DNA of 16,414 nucleotides from Cyanobium sp. NIES-981. GTDB taxonomy: Bacteria > Cyanobacteriota > Cyanobacteriia > PCC-6307 > Cyanobiaceae. Below the pieces are notes generated by a model. The model was not told the origin of the DNA. It saw nothing but the letters and a program-made list of their open reading frames with translations, and searched no databases. The DNA lies in assembly GCA_945907085.1 (NCBI GenBank), contig CAMDSS010000013.1:1-16414 (forward strand). Reading direction: 5' to 3'. A program made the translations under genes and the position numbers. Shown piece by piece: positions 9,301 through 14,900 of this stretch (its first letter is position 1; each line of letters starts with the position of its first letter).

Positions 9301-10968
9301 AACCTTAGCGACAAAAATATTGTGGGATCCAGTGAATTGCTCAACGCCGATATCGGTTTTCTCGCCCCAGATCAGGTTGTTGCAGCCCTACCTAGCGACC
9401 TCACCCTGGCCAGCAACCTGTCCGAGGCAGGCCTGGATCCGATTGCCTACAGCATGACTACGGACCAGCCAGATGGTTGGTACAGCTTGGTCGATTTTGC
9501 TATCACCGAGCAAATGGCCGATGGCCTGGTGGTGATGAAGGGCTATGACGCTGACCACAACACCATCACCACCGAACTGGCCTATCGGCAGTACCACAGC
9601 CGATTCGTGAGTTTCGACCAGAAGGCCATTGCCCAATACGGCAATGATGGCTTTGCCAGCTGGCTGAAGGATCAACAGTTCTCGATCAGCACCTATGAAA
9701 CGGAGGAGGCCCTGTTAGGGGTGAGTGAAGCCCAGTTGCTGGATCCTGCGGTTTCGGCCGATACGCTGAATGCCTTGCCTAAGGAGCAGGGCGTCCAGGG
9801 GGAGCGCCTAGGCGCCGATGGCTCGGCCCTGCTGATCGATAGCAATGGCGATGGCAAGGTCGATTACATTCGCCTGCTGCTGCTTGATAATGGCCTGTTC
9901 GATCTGGACCCGACCAAGGGCCAGGTGAGCGATCCGATGGCCCTGCTGCCCCTGGCGGAGGAAGGGGGCACGCCCGAGATTTCAGTTGGCGATGCAGACG
10001 CTGACCAGAGTGAGCCCCTTGAGGCTTCGACCGCGACCCCCTCCCGATTGGCCATTGACCAGGGCCCCAGTAATCTGCCCGCTGGGAAGAAAGCTCTACC
10101 GGCGCCAACGGGCTTGGTCAGAATCGCCCTGGTTGATGGTGAACGCCAGGGAGAAGAGCCAGCGCCCCTGGTCCTGGAGGTTGCCAAGCCCTCCAATGCG
10201 GAAAAGATTGATGAGATGTTTGCCGTTGAAGTTACGGATGTGGTCGCAAGCTCCGCGGAGACCCTTCAAAATGTCACCGATTCGATCAAGGAAACTTTCT
10301 CTAAATTATTGGGCAGTAATGATGTGGTGTCGTCGAAACTGTTGGCGGGCCTACTTGCGCCCGCTGGTGGCACCTCAATTGTCGACCTGTTGCTTGGCAA
10401 GCTATCCCCAGGCGGCAACCACCGGCTCGCCCAGCGGGACCGCAACCTGAAGGGTCGTTGGCGTCTGGGCCAGGGCCCCAGGGTGCTGACCCTTGTCGAT
10501 GGCCGCGTGCGCCTGACCCGCCAGCAGGATCCCTTCGCTGCCGCGCCCCTGGAGGGATTCCCCGCTGGGGAAGACCCACGCCTCGCCAGCCTCGCCAGTG
10601 GCCGGCTGCTCGAACTGGTGCGCCGCAGCCCTGAGCCTGCCCAGGCCCTGGCGATGATCCAGGGGCAACTGCACAGCCTGCTGGCCGGGACCATGCCCGT
10701 GATCTGGTCTGCTTGGTTGCAGGCTCTGCCCGCGGCCCTGGCCTATCCCAACCGCCTCCAGGCCTGGCGGGCCCGCACAACCCTCAAGCACCTGCAGGGC
10801 GAGCTGGCCCAGCTCGGTGCCATTGATCCGTCCCTGATGGATGTGTTGATGGCGGCGGAACTGGCCACCTGTCTGGAGGCCTTTGAGATCGAGCTTTTAA
10901 CCGAAACCGACCCTGGGGAGCTCTTCCGCCGCAACCCGGTGGAGGAAGTTACCATGACGTCTACGTAG
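1..10968 (+). CDS. Giant VCBS/cadherin-like repeat surface protein, type I secretion substrate (5' partial)
   Basis: The frame is open from base 1 to the TAG at 10966-10968, giving 3655 codons; the true start lies upstream, because base 1 falls inside a VCBS repeat. Domains by codon number from base 1: VCBS repeats 1-121 and 122-242; a diverged VCBS-like unit 243-367; cadherin/putative-Ig (CADG/He_PIG-like) domains with NVNDxP linkers near 468, 580 and 2405; further Ig-like units with DGSE motifs and PVADxP-type linkers, about 700-3060; an EF-hand-rich FrpC-like module 1241-1380; a distinct C-terminal module about 3068-3320; and a helical tail about 3400-3655. On reading I find only two cysteines (codons 1775 and 3624). 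Such proteins are normally exported in one step through type I systems and act outside the cell in adhesion, motility or surface coating; that role is inferred from family and from the exporter genes that follow. No GGxGxDxxx RTX array and no LPxTG-type anchor is visible. The next gene is 40 bp downstream. Confidence 0.95.
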   Translation, partial: TNDVPVVTNVAAARSGSVTEAGHNDDGTAVAGSTSVTGTLSATDGDRDATRSWSLTGTAPSTYGSMAINASSGVWTYTLNNDLAATQALKEGDVVTQSYTARVSDDFGGYADQTITVTINGTNDVPVVTNRPSALVGTLVEAGSTDSGSVVAGTATVSGTLMATDGDAGAIRSWSIAGSPSATYGAITIDGVSGVWTYRLNNDLAATQALKQGESVSESFTARVSDEFGGYVDQVITLTITGTNDLPVFSGGLLQATVTELQQDDPLATSYTHVRAGSISFMDVDFNDFHTVAIVPAAGGYRGNFSASIPLQANGKDGSVAWNYSVVDADLGSLDAGQVVRQSYQLTLRDQAGAVAETRLVSITLIGTSDVPVSARLEGRQGDVFNSPLPSTLFPANGGNGPLAYSLEPFTAGGATYPVPSWLTINSSTGRLSGVPGAGAIGDNTLAVVANDRSGGRTLAYLTIAIANVNDPPGVTDQAKSTINTIQDTATALDVSGWFADADSPFLDATGGPLDSLTYAVREANSSLESTPTWLTIDAKTGILTLKPTNAEVGQRPLQIQATDRSGVSAYVTTIVTVANVNDSPVLNPTVAAGFSNRSLAEDSPFRILVPADLFSDLDQAVNPAERLEYTVLQAGGQPLPSGWQFDPSTGVITGSTVGLLSTTLQIQARDRAGIGAANPHLLSIAVDRQSKAPLINVLTTSPQALEGSWLRLSDALVVSNADPDSEQLSLLLEATAGPSLELVQLDSTGKPASLIPATAPGQWRLASLDGLALRLADPFGSGSTSLNLTAFSSESLGVASGPGSASSSTTLQVSFIPVANVPQWHSGSVGPNDPLARTPLGSAIGVDLVDKDGSEALSYRVTWPDDVTNLRVTDASGTALGSLRSQGVLLSAAEWSQAILVQDRGIGSPLDLTVVAIATEIVNGDSREGASKSFAWAATPQLISEPFAIEPASPQITRFDGGIPTSGQRGSLNLDLQVPAGAQTVQLEFTLPAGSSLLDGDRRLPSSLAPDGSTTVAITYDLVALSGQVKPWETLSVVAPEGFKGLWQGSARLLSSARASNADPFGSATFAADLAGRLAVASESSDLKLAVLAQARKPSLNASYDPASQSLQITLQRGHSLANAFDGDEALALVVRGVPDGLVLVDANNRPVGATDAYGTTVLINRPAVESSLASQAETLNLFLLRRPGSSVGASLSGSMGFALTALLPGEQQGGDSRSAAVERQLALSGASPIRELGKVDPLMVDLGGDGLALVDLATSPVRFDTLALGLPFPTAWLQTTAQGTATNDAFVVVDRNGDGQITSISEMLSEYFGSSDGRRTASSGLDALAPFDTNRDGQIDLADRDWTSLKLWFDHGNGRIDPGELVPLSSRLSSISLSLASPLSQRASDQPAWAAGNQILRSTVATAATPGDPSVTLYDVGLGVALASTAAQAAALTIEAGVSMAEDSYGTSLTIGSSAIEAAIASQSIGADSVLVRLMGLPEAVIPTLGVKDQRGDWLFTWKELQQQGHKLVLASTNQWSGSSNLQLIASQVRADGSVVGSTLATSRFTVTPVADAPLLRLQSGRVDEDGSILLSDLVRQANLRDQDSSERLSFQLKADPGFSLWNGSSQARAADGFYQLDQVEGWSLRPLSQFSGQLAITLTAIATENGASDPAVATASVTLSTNLQVIAQADQPSLSLVAKPLSLEEGGVLPLTTLLNDLQLQLSSPDTDGSEQLRLRLGHVPASLILETIDPSFSRRIGGSRNSDGSRDLVIDAADLASLQFRDVLGTCPDHFTIEINAITRERSTGDEASGLATALKVDLLRYARPASVVVQGLAPQLENAASSWAMTDLWAVTPASPTDRLAFVLSALSSDLTLRASDGSVLTPASSGQVRLSSLAGLRLERPGHFSGSLSLTLEVLSTAAWGGRQATSGQQSLALQVLPVADRPSLLLPANGQEWRPGETGWLDLGDLQLQLADTDGSETAELVILGLPASLESSAFSQPAARIDVTLADGEVTRAWRVDASRLAELQVYLPDLDQDLALTLVPRSVEQADGSRAAGEARSLQVLGGVLAQVPLLSGGDLVTEEDTPVPLLVSSGGVITAQLQGNAAQQELSYRFSLKGDGSGANRGSFVRWDGAAQVWRDLGFDAPAGSPAGEGTASLTLRAADWAGVAWRPSANQSGTMALQVEAISSNRRGTSTETSAPLTVQALVRPINDGPQVVSSLGDRGLGFGSSVDLDLGAGFQDPDPSDALQYSFTLTNALGQAGSWLSLRDGHLVGSPSSADGGAWDLQIQASDGQGVVASQSLRWVVGGSNQPPMVLTTAPSTVEFSQNETLKLDFASLFSDPNLAPGEHLSYAIRTAGGEPIAWLQDALGAMGTGQVLSVSTDNSMVGSTDLILRATDPQGLSVEHRLRLVIANVNDAPTVQRPTAVAQGPGLWEERFSLTPGTPLSLELGGLFQDPDQLFGQASPELSLRNGDGDALPAWISWDPATGQLLAAPGISAGGTYLIDLEATDSQGLTATYRMVLVVNNPPIPTSTTPLEQRFETGSGLSLPLASLFSDLDQGDAFTVVATVSRLQQQADGSWQEQGQPFEAPWLTIAHAPAGVASRAALSRSATSSAAVLTINPGRDEAGRYRLHLQATDLLGASSNLTMDLEVVAANAAPQVTRQLGLLRSDDNSLVTLNLAELFGDLDLSQPAPSGFSATSVETLSYSYALVGGDQTWLTTTLDGQERLLPAIRLRDSSATDALVGDLLSLSLPGVDRTLETTLRLFATDASGSQASQDVTLTITPRVQLPSLAALTAPSSIGQGESLRLGQLLSELPQLADPEGDQLSLLIRTLPGVGLSLPEGYLGQLEQLSGTTTWVLADGRQVQAQGWRLQISGSNPDHDLALLPEVSLQLAPGSGLMQPETGPGTAQAAVIALPVDLGLEVSVRGAADGSAGATLPSATGSAQLRWIPIPNQAPYFDWGAPTRFVRVEVGSQPQGVLADLTSLFSDPDLEEGTPGAGGLQWDLSLPSRLEGVIELDGATGALIWKAGAPLGADLAGSYRIVVSAYDSHYALGDSSAMARGVVQLFVKVPGAPPSAMEDLVSRVQKLPLVNGVRSWSLFQPTDLNLSDKNIVGSSELLNADIGFLAPDQVVAALPSDLTLASNLSEAGLDPIAYSMTTDQPDGWYSLVDFAITEQMADGLVVMKGYDADHNTITTELAYRQYHSRFVSFDQKAIAQYGNDGFASWLKDQQFSISTYETEEALLGVSEAQLLDPAVSADTLNALPKEQGVQGERLGADGSALLIDSNGDGKVDYIRLLLLDNGLFDLDPTKGQVSDPMALLPLAEEGGTPEISVGDADADQSEPLEASTATPSRLAIDQGPSNLPAGKKALPAPTGLVRIALVDGERQGEEPAPLVLEVAKPSNAEKIDEMFAVEVTDVVASSAETLQNVTDSIKETFSKLLGSNDVVSSKLLAGLLAPAGGTSIVDLLLGKLSPGGNHRLAQRDRNLKGRWRLGQGPRVLTLVDGRVRLTRQQDPFAAAPLEGFPAGEDPRLASLASGRLLELVRRSPEPAQALAMIQGQLHSLLAGTMPVIWSAWLQALPAALAYPNRLQAWRARTTLKHLQGELAQLGAIDPSLMDVLMAAELATCLEAFEIELLTETDPGELFRRNPVEEVTMTST
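364..726 (+). repeat. VCBS repeat unit 2 (121 codons)
   Basis: The second unit has exactly the same length as the first (363 bases). The segment LNNDLAATQALK is identical in protein to unit 1, but most of its codons differ synonymously. It ends at GTNDLPV, where the sequence becomes more divergent. Confidence 0.9.
727..1101 (+). repeat. Diverged VCBS/cadherin-like unit 3
   Basis: This unit of about 125 codons keeps the frame of the two preceding repeats: a SISFMDVDFND strand where they have GTLSATDGD, then DAGQVVRQSYQLTLRDQAG, and a closing TLIGTSDVPV. The core is strongly changed. It marks the transition from the VCBS array to the cadherin/Ig-like array. Confidence 0.7.
3721..4140 (+). other. 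FrpC/RTX-type EF-hand module inside the giant protein
   Basis: This segment (codons 1241-1380) opens with DPLMVDLGGDGLALVD, followed by FDTLALG and three calcium-loop-like motifs: DRNGDGQIT (D1296, N1298, D1300), DTNRDGQIDLAD (D1334, N1336, D1338, D1342, D1345) and a degenerate DHGNGRIDPGE (from D1356). The order (LDLDGDG-like start, DRNGDG, long linker, D-N-DG, W-D-NG, GEL) matches the module found in FrpA/FrpC-like iron-regulated RTX proteins and many cyanobacterial giant proteins. Calcium binding is inferred from the loops. The third loop appears one residue short of the usual form. There are Ig-like domains on both sides, which is an unusual internal position. Confidence 0.75.
4393..4400. 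repeat. HIP1 octamer GCGATCGC
   Basis: This is a perfect copy of the palindrome that is highly over-represented in many cyanobacterial genomes. It lies inside the giant gene and serves only as a weak taxonomic hint. Confidence 0.6.
4939..4946. repeat. HIP1 octamer GCGATCGC
   Basis: This is a second perfect HIP1 palindrome, about 540 bases after the first, within coding sequence. Confidence 0.6.
6635..6642. repeat. HIP1 octamer GCGATCGC
   Basis: This is a third perfect HIP1 palindrome in the giant gene. Three copies in 16.4 kb is more than the roughly 0.5 I would expect by chance at about 62% GC (a rough hand estimate). Confidence 0.6.
9202..9975 (+). other. Distinct C-terminal module of the giant protein with a calcium-type loop
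   Basis: After the last Ig-like domain, composition changes to a lower-GC stretch with more aromatic, lysine and isoleucine residues (codons about 3068-3325). It ends in DSNGDGKVDYIRLLLLDNG (D3280, N3282, D3284, D3288) and FDLDPTKGQVSDP. The last part resembles the pattern of choice-of-anchor-U type domains (D-x-N-G-D-G-x-x-D-x-x-x-L-x-L-x-D-x-G-x-x-D-x-D), often found near the C terminus of cyanobacterial repeat proteins. This assignment is from pattern memory only. The preceding 200 residues I do not recognise. Confidence 0.5.
10201..10968 (+). other. Non-RTX helical C-terminal tail, candidate secretion signal
   Basis: The last 255 or so codons lack the beta-sandwich pattern of the rest. 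They contain predicted-helix-like stretches (ETLQNVTDSIKETFSKLL, then RLLELVRRSPEPAQALAMI), a basic segment around codons 3475-3505 (RLAQRDRNLKGRWRLG) and an acidic end (EIELLTETDPGELF, then VEEVTMTST). Type I substrates normally carry an uncleaved C-terminal signal, so the signal should lie here. No nonapeptide repeats precede it. Confidence 0.45.
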
Positions 10969-11008
10969 TGATCCGCTTCCCTGGGCTGTCGTTGGTGGTT
11001 GATTATCC

Positions 11009-11947
11009 ATGCTGAAGGTGCTGCAAACGGCCACGGCGCCTGAATTAATCGCCCTATTGCTGAGGTTTGAACTGGCAGAACCACTCTTATTGGCGTTAAA
11101 AGAAAAGGAACTCTTGGGCTCCCGGCTGGAGGTCAGTCAACGAGGGTCTTCCCAGGCACCAACTTCCCAAACAGCAACTTCCCAAACAGCAACTTCGCAA
11201 ACAGCAACTTCCCAAACAGCAACTTCCCAGACACCATCCTTCTCGGCTGGCCCCCTATCGCCATTGACTCCAAGCCAGCCCCCAGCGCAAGCAGCCCAGC
11301 CGCCGGAGGGGCCGATCGATCCCGTTGATGACGCTGCGGCGGCCCTTGCGTCCTATTGCAAGCACCATCAATTATCCAGCGAAGAGGCCCTTGAGCAATG
11401 GTGTTTTCGCCATGCCCTCGGTCCAGCGGCCCTGCTGGCCGAAGCCGAGCATCTCCAACATCGGCAGGCCCAAGCCGGTAATGGCGTTCCGGGGTCAGAA
11501 GAAAGCTTGTTTTTACGGTTTAAGGATCGCCTCGATCGGGTTCTCTATGGTCTGATTCGGGTGGATAACGAGGCCCTGGCCCGGGATCTGTTTTTTGCCA
11601 TCGAAGCCGGTGAGTTGCGTTTCGGTGAGGCGGCCCGCCTACATTCCTCCGGTCCAGAAGCGCGCACGGAAGGAATTGTGGGTCCGGTGGATTTGGCCAC
11701 GCCCCATCCGGAAATCAGCAGTCGTCTGCGGGTGGCTTCACCCGGAGAGCTGATCTTGCCGTTCAAGCTGGAACAATGGCATATAATTCTACGGCTTGAT
11801 TATCGCTTCGAAGCCAGCTTGGACCCAGACACCCGACAATTTTTACGGGATCTGTCCTTACGCAGCCAGGCCCGCGAAGCGATTGAATCGGAGCTGGTTG
11901 CCCTTGCCGCCTGGGTGCAGGAGCCAGCTCAAGCGTTGGTGCGATGA
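11009..11947 (+). CDS. Parvulin-like (PpiC/SurA-type) peptidyl-prolyl isomerase homologue of the secretion operon
   Basis: This 312-residue protein has four parts: a short leucine-rich helical N terminus (1-45), a low-complexity Ser/Thr/Gln/Pro linker (46-108) with TSQTA repeats at 52-76, a helical SurA-N-like part (109-180), and a parvulin-like domain at about 182-268 (ARDLFFAIEAGELRFGEAA, GPEARTEGIVGPVDL, SPGELILPF, WHIILRLDY). These motifs match the rotamase fold of PpiC/PrsA-like proteins found beside cyanobacterial HlyB/HlyD genes. No Sec signal peptide or lipobox is visible, so a cytoplasmic location is inferred. It may keep the giant substrate export-competent or assist its folding; isomerase activity is unproven. 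An in-frame TGA at 11000-11002 makes ATG 11009 the first possible ATG. No clear Shine-Dalgarno is seen. Its stop overlaps the next start by ATGA. Confidence 0.85.
   Translation: MLKVLQTATAPELIALLLRFELAEPLLLALKEKELLGSRLEVSQRGSSQAPTSQTATSQTATSQTATSQTATSQTPSFSAGPLSPLTPSQPPAQAAQPPEGPIDPVDDAAAALASYCKHHQLSSEEALEQWCFRHALGPAALLAEAEHLQHRQAQAGNGVPGSEESLFLRFKDRLDRVLYGLIRVDNEALARDLFFAIEAGELRFGEAARLHSSGPEARTEGIVGPVDLATPHPEISSRLRVASPGELILPFKLEQWHIILRLDYRFEASLDPDTRQFLRDLSLRSQAREAIESELVALAAWVQEPAQALVR
11146..11235 (+). repeat. 15-bp in-frame tandem repeat in the PPIase linker
   Basis: The unit AACTTCCCAAACAGC occurs at 11161, 11176, 11191 (one C-to-G change) and 11206. A degenerate copy follows at 11221 (AACTTCCCAGACACC) and another precedes at 11146 (GTCTTCCCAGGCACC). 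Each unit adds five residues (TSQTA), so gain or loss of units keeps the frame. Homogeneous inner copies between degenerate outer ones fit replication slippage. Confidence 0.95.
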
Positions 11948-14900
11948 AACTCAGCGCCTCAGAAGGAGCAGCCCTGCGGCTGTTGATCCAGCAGTCCGCC
12001 TTCCCGAGTTCCCCTGGCCAAGGGCCCGAGCCAGCCGAGGACCAGCCTCCAGGCCCGGCCCTGCGGGCCGTTGCCCAGGGCGAAGCCATTCGCCAGGGGA
12101 GCGATGGCGGTCGGCTGGTGTTGGTGATTGAGGGCAGTGGCCGCTTCCTCGATCCCGATAAAACCTTTGGCCAGTACACGATTGAGTGTTTGGAGGCCCC
12201 CTTTCTGGTGGGCGCCCTCCAGCTCCTGGCGCCCGAGCTGCCGGTGGCCAGTGATCTGGGTGACAGCCCCCCAGGGGACCCTTCCCCAGGGGAGCCAGCG
12301 TTAAGCCAAGCCGCCCTGCGCGAAACCTGTATCGCCGCCAGTGCCTGCCAGGTGCTCGACCTGGGATCGGGCCCTCTAGCCGAGAGCCTGGAGGCCCATC
12401 TGCGGGGGCTGCTGGCCGATCGGCTGTGCAGCCATGAATATCCGCTCCTCTCCCGGTTGGCGGCGGCGGCCGAACCCCCAAGCGAGGGGGTCAGCCCGGC
12501 AGCGCCGCTGCCGGGGCCTGGCCTGGAGCGCACGATTGCCGAATGGCGGGTCGTGGGGCCAGACACCCTGGAGCAGCAGGGGCTGCTCATCCATGCCGAC
12601 CAGCCCCTTGGGGGCCGGGTCTATGGCGATCGGGTGGGTCCCCAGGACCTGCAGGACTTACCGGAGGGGAGCCCCTTCCCGCGCCTGCTCGGGTTGCAGT
12701 CCCGGGGGCGTTTGCCCCTGTCGGCGGCGCCGGTGCTGCGGGACCGTCCCATCAGTCGGCGCCGCCGACAGGCGTCCTCGGGGGCCAGTAGCCAGCTGGT
12801 GATCGAAGGAGCCCATGCGCTCGAACGGGCCGAGGGGCTGACCCCCGAACCGCGCCAGCACGGCTTTCGCTGGTTCCGGCCCAACAGTCGCCAGGGGCCC
12901 TACGCCTGCCTCTTGCTCTCGCTGATGGACCATTTCGAGATTCCAGTTCGGCGCGACATCGTCAGACAGGCGGGCGAGTCCCTTGATCGCCTGGCCGTGA
13001 ACGGCCTGGAAACGAGGCTGATGAAGGTCGCTGATCAATTGGGTCTGAATGCCTTTGTGGTGTCGGTGGGCCAGCCCAGCGACCTGGCGCGCTTGCCCAT
13101 GCCTTGCCTCTGGTGGGGCGAGGAGAACCGGCCCCGGCTCTTGATCGCTGCCAGCGGCAACGCGGTGGATCTACTTGATCCCGGCAGCGGCATCCAGCGG
13201 GTCCCCCTGGCGGAGGCCCACGAATGGATCCTGCAGAAGCCCCGCTTTGTGCACCTGGGGATCGGCCGCCATACGCCCCGTCAAACCTTTGGCCTCGCCT
13301 GGTTGCTTCCCTATCTGTCGCGCTACCGGCTGCAGTTGTTTGAGGTGTTTCTGGCCAGTTTCCTGGCCCAGCTGTTTGCCCTGGCCAGCCCCCTGCTCTT
13401 CCAACAGATCATCGACCGGGTGATCGGCCAAAGCTCGGAAGGTGCCTTGTTGGGTCTGACGGTGCTGATGGTTCTGTTCATGGTGCTGGAGATCATCTTC
13501 AGCAGCCTGCGCACCTTCCAGTTTGCAGAAATCTCTAATCGGGTTGATATCAACCTTGGCTCGGCCATCGTGTCGCGCCTACTACGCCTGAACATGCGTT
13601 TTTTGCAAAAGCACTCGGTGGGCGAGCTCTCGAGCCGGCTTAGTGAGCTTGATAACGTGCGCCGCTTCATTACTGGAACAGCCCTAACCGTGGTGCTAGA
13701 TGCCCTGTTTGCCCTGCTCTATTTCGGTGTGATGTTTGTTTATAGCGCCACACTCACTGGCATTATCCTTGGCAGTGTCCCGATGTTGATTGGCGCTATT
13801 TTTGGCCTGGCCCCGCTAACCGAAAAATTGCTGCGCGAGAAAGCCCAAGCCCAGACTCGCACCCAGTCGCTCACGGTTGAGATCCTCAACGGCATTGAGA
13901 CGATCAAGGTGCAAAGTTCAGAGGTTGCCGCCAAGCAGCGCTGGGAGGAGCGGCATATCGAAACAATCAATAAGGGCTTCCAGACCACCGTGGCCGGCAC
14001 GGCAGGTTCCAGTGTCATCCAATTGATTAACAAGGCAACCGGCATCCTGGTGATCGCCATTGGGGCCCCCCTGGTGCTCAAGAATGAAATGACCCTGGGC
14101 CAGCTGATTGCCTTCCGCATCATCAGCGGCTATGTCACCCAGCCAATTATTCGGCTGGCGGCCTCTTGGCAGAGCTTCCAGGAGGCCTCCCTCTCGATGG
14201 AGCATCTTTCCGAGGTGGTGAACCAACCCCTGGAAACTAAAGAGGATGAGGTTAATAACATCCCCATGCCCCTGTTGCGCGGTGAGATTTCTTTTGAAGA
14301 GGTGAGTTTTAGCTATGGATCTGGTCAACCCCAGCTCTCGGCCATCTCCTTAGAGATTGCGGCTGGAAGCTTTATTGGCCTGGTCGGTAAAAGCGGCTGT
14401 GGCAAGAGCACCCTGCTCAAATTGATCGCACGCCTCTACAATCCGGTGTCTGGTTGTGTGCTGATCGACGGACTGGATATTGAAAAGGTTGAGCTCCATT
14501 CGCTGCGTCGCCAAATTGGTTATGTGCCCCAGGAGTGCCTGCTATTTGAGGGCTCCATCTTCTCGAACATTGCCTCTTCCGACCCGGATGCCGATAGCAA
14601 CGATGTCATCCACGCCGCCCGCCTAGCCTGCGCCCACGACTTCATCATGGCCATGGATGATGGTTACACCTCGATGATCGGCGAGAAGGGGGCCGGGCTT
14701 TCCGGCGGCCAGCGCCAGCGCATTGCCCTGGCTCGCATGCTGCTGCAAAAACCGCGCTTAATTATTCTCGATGAAGCCACCAGTGCCCTGGATGTGGATA
14801 CGGAGACCCAGGTGCTCAATAACCTGCTCGAATCGGCCCGCGAGTCCACCATCTTGATGACCACCCATCGCCTCTCTTCGCTTACCCAGGCTGATCGCAT

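Noticed and set aside
11146..11235. Regular 15-bp repeats as a CRISPR array
   Set aside because: The units are directly adjacent with no spacers, too short, and in frame within a coding gene.
12904..12930. Active C39 peptidase that would process double-glycine leader peptides
   Set aside because: The catalytic Cys and His positions are not conserved, and no small double-glycine peptide gene is seen in the window.
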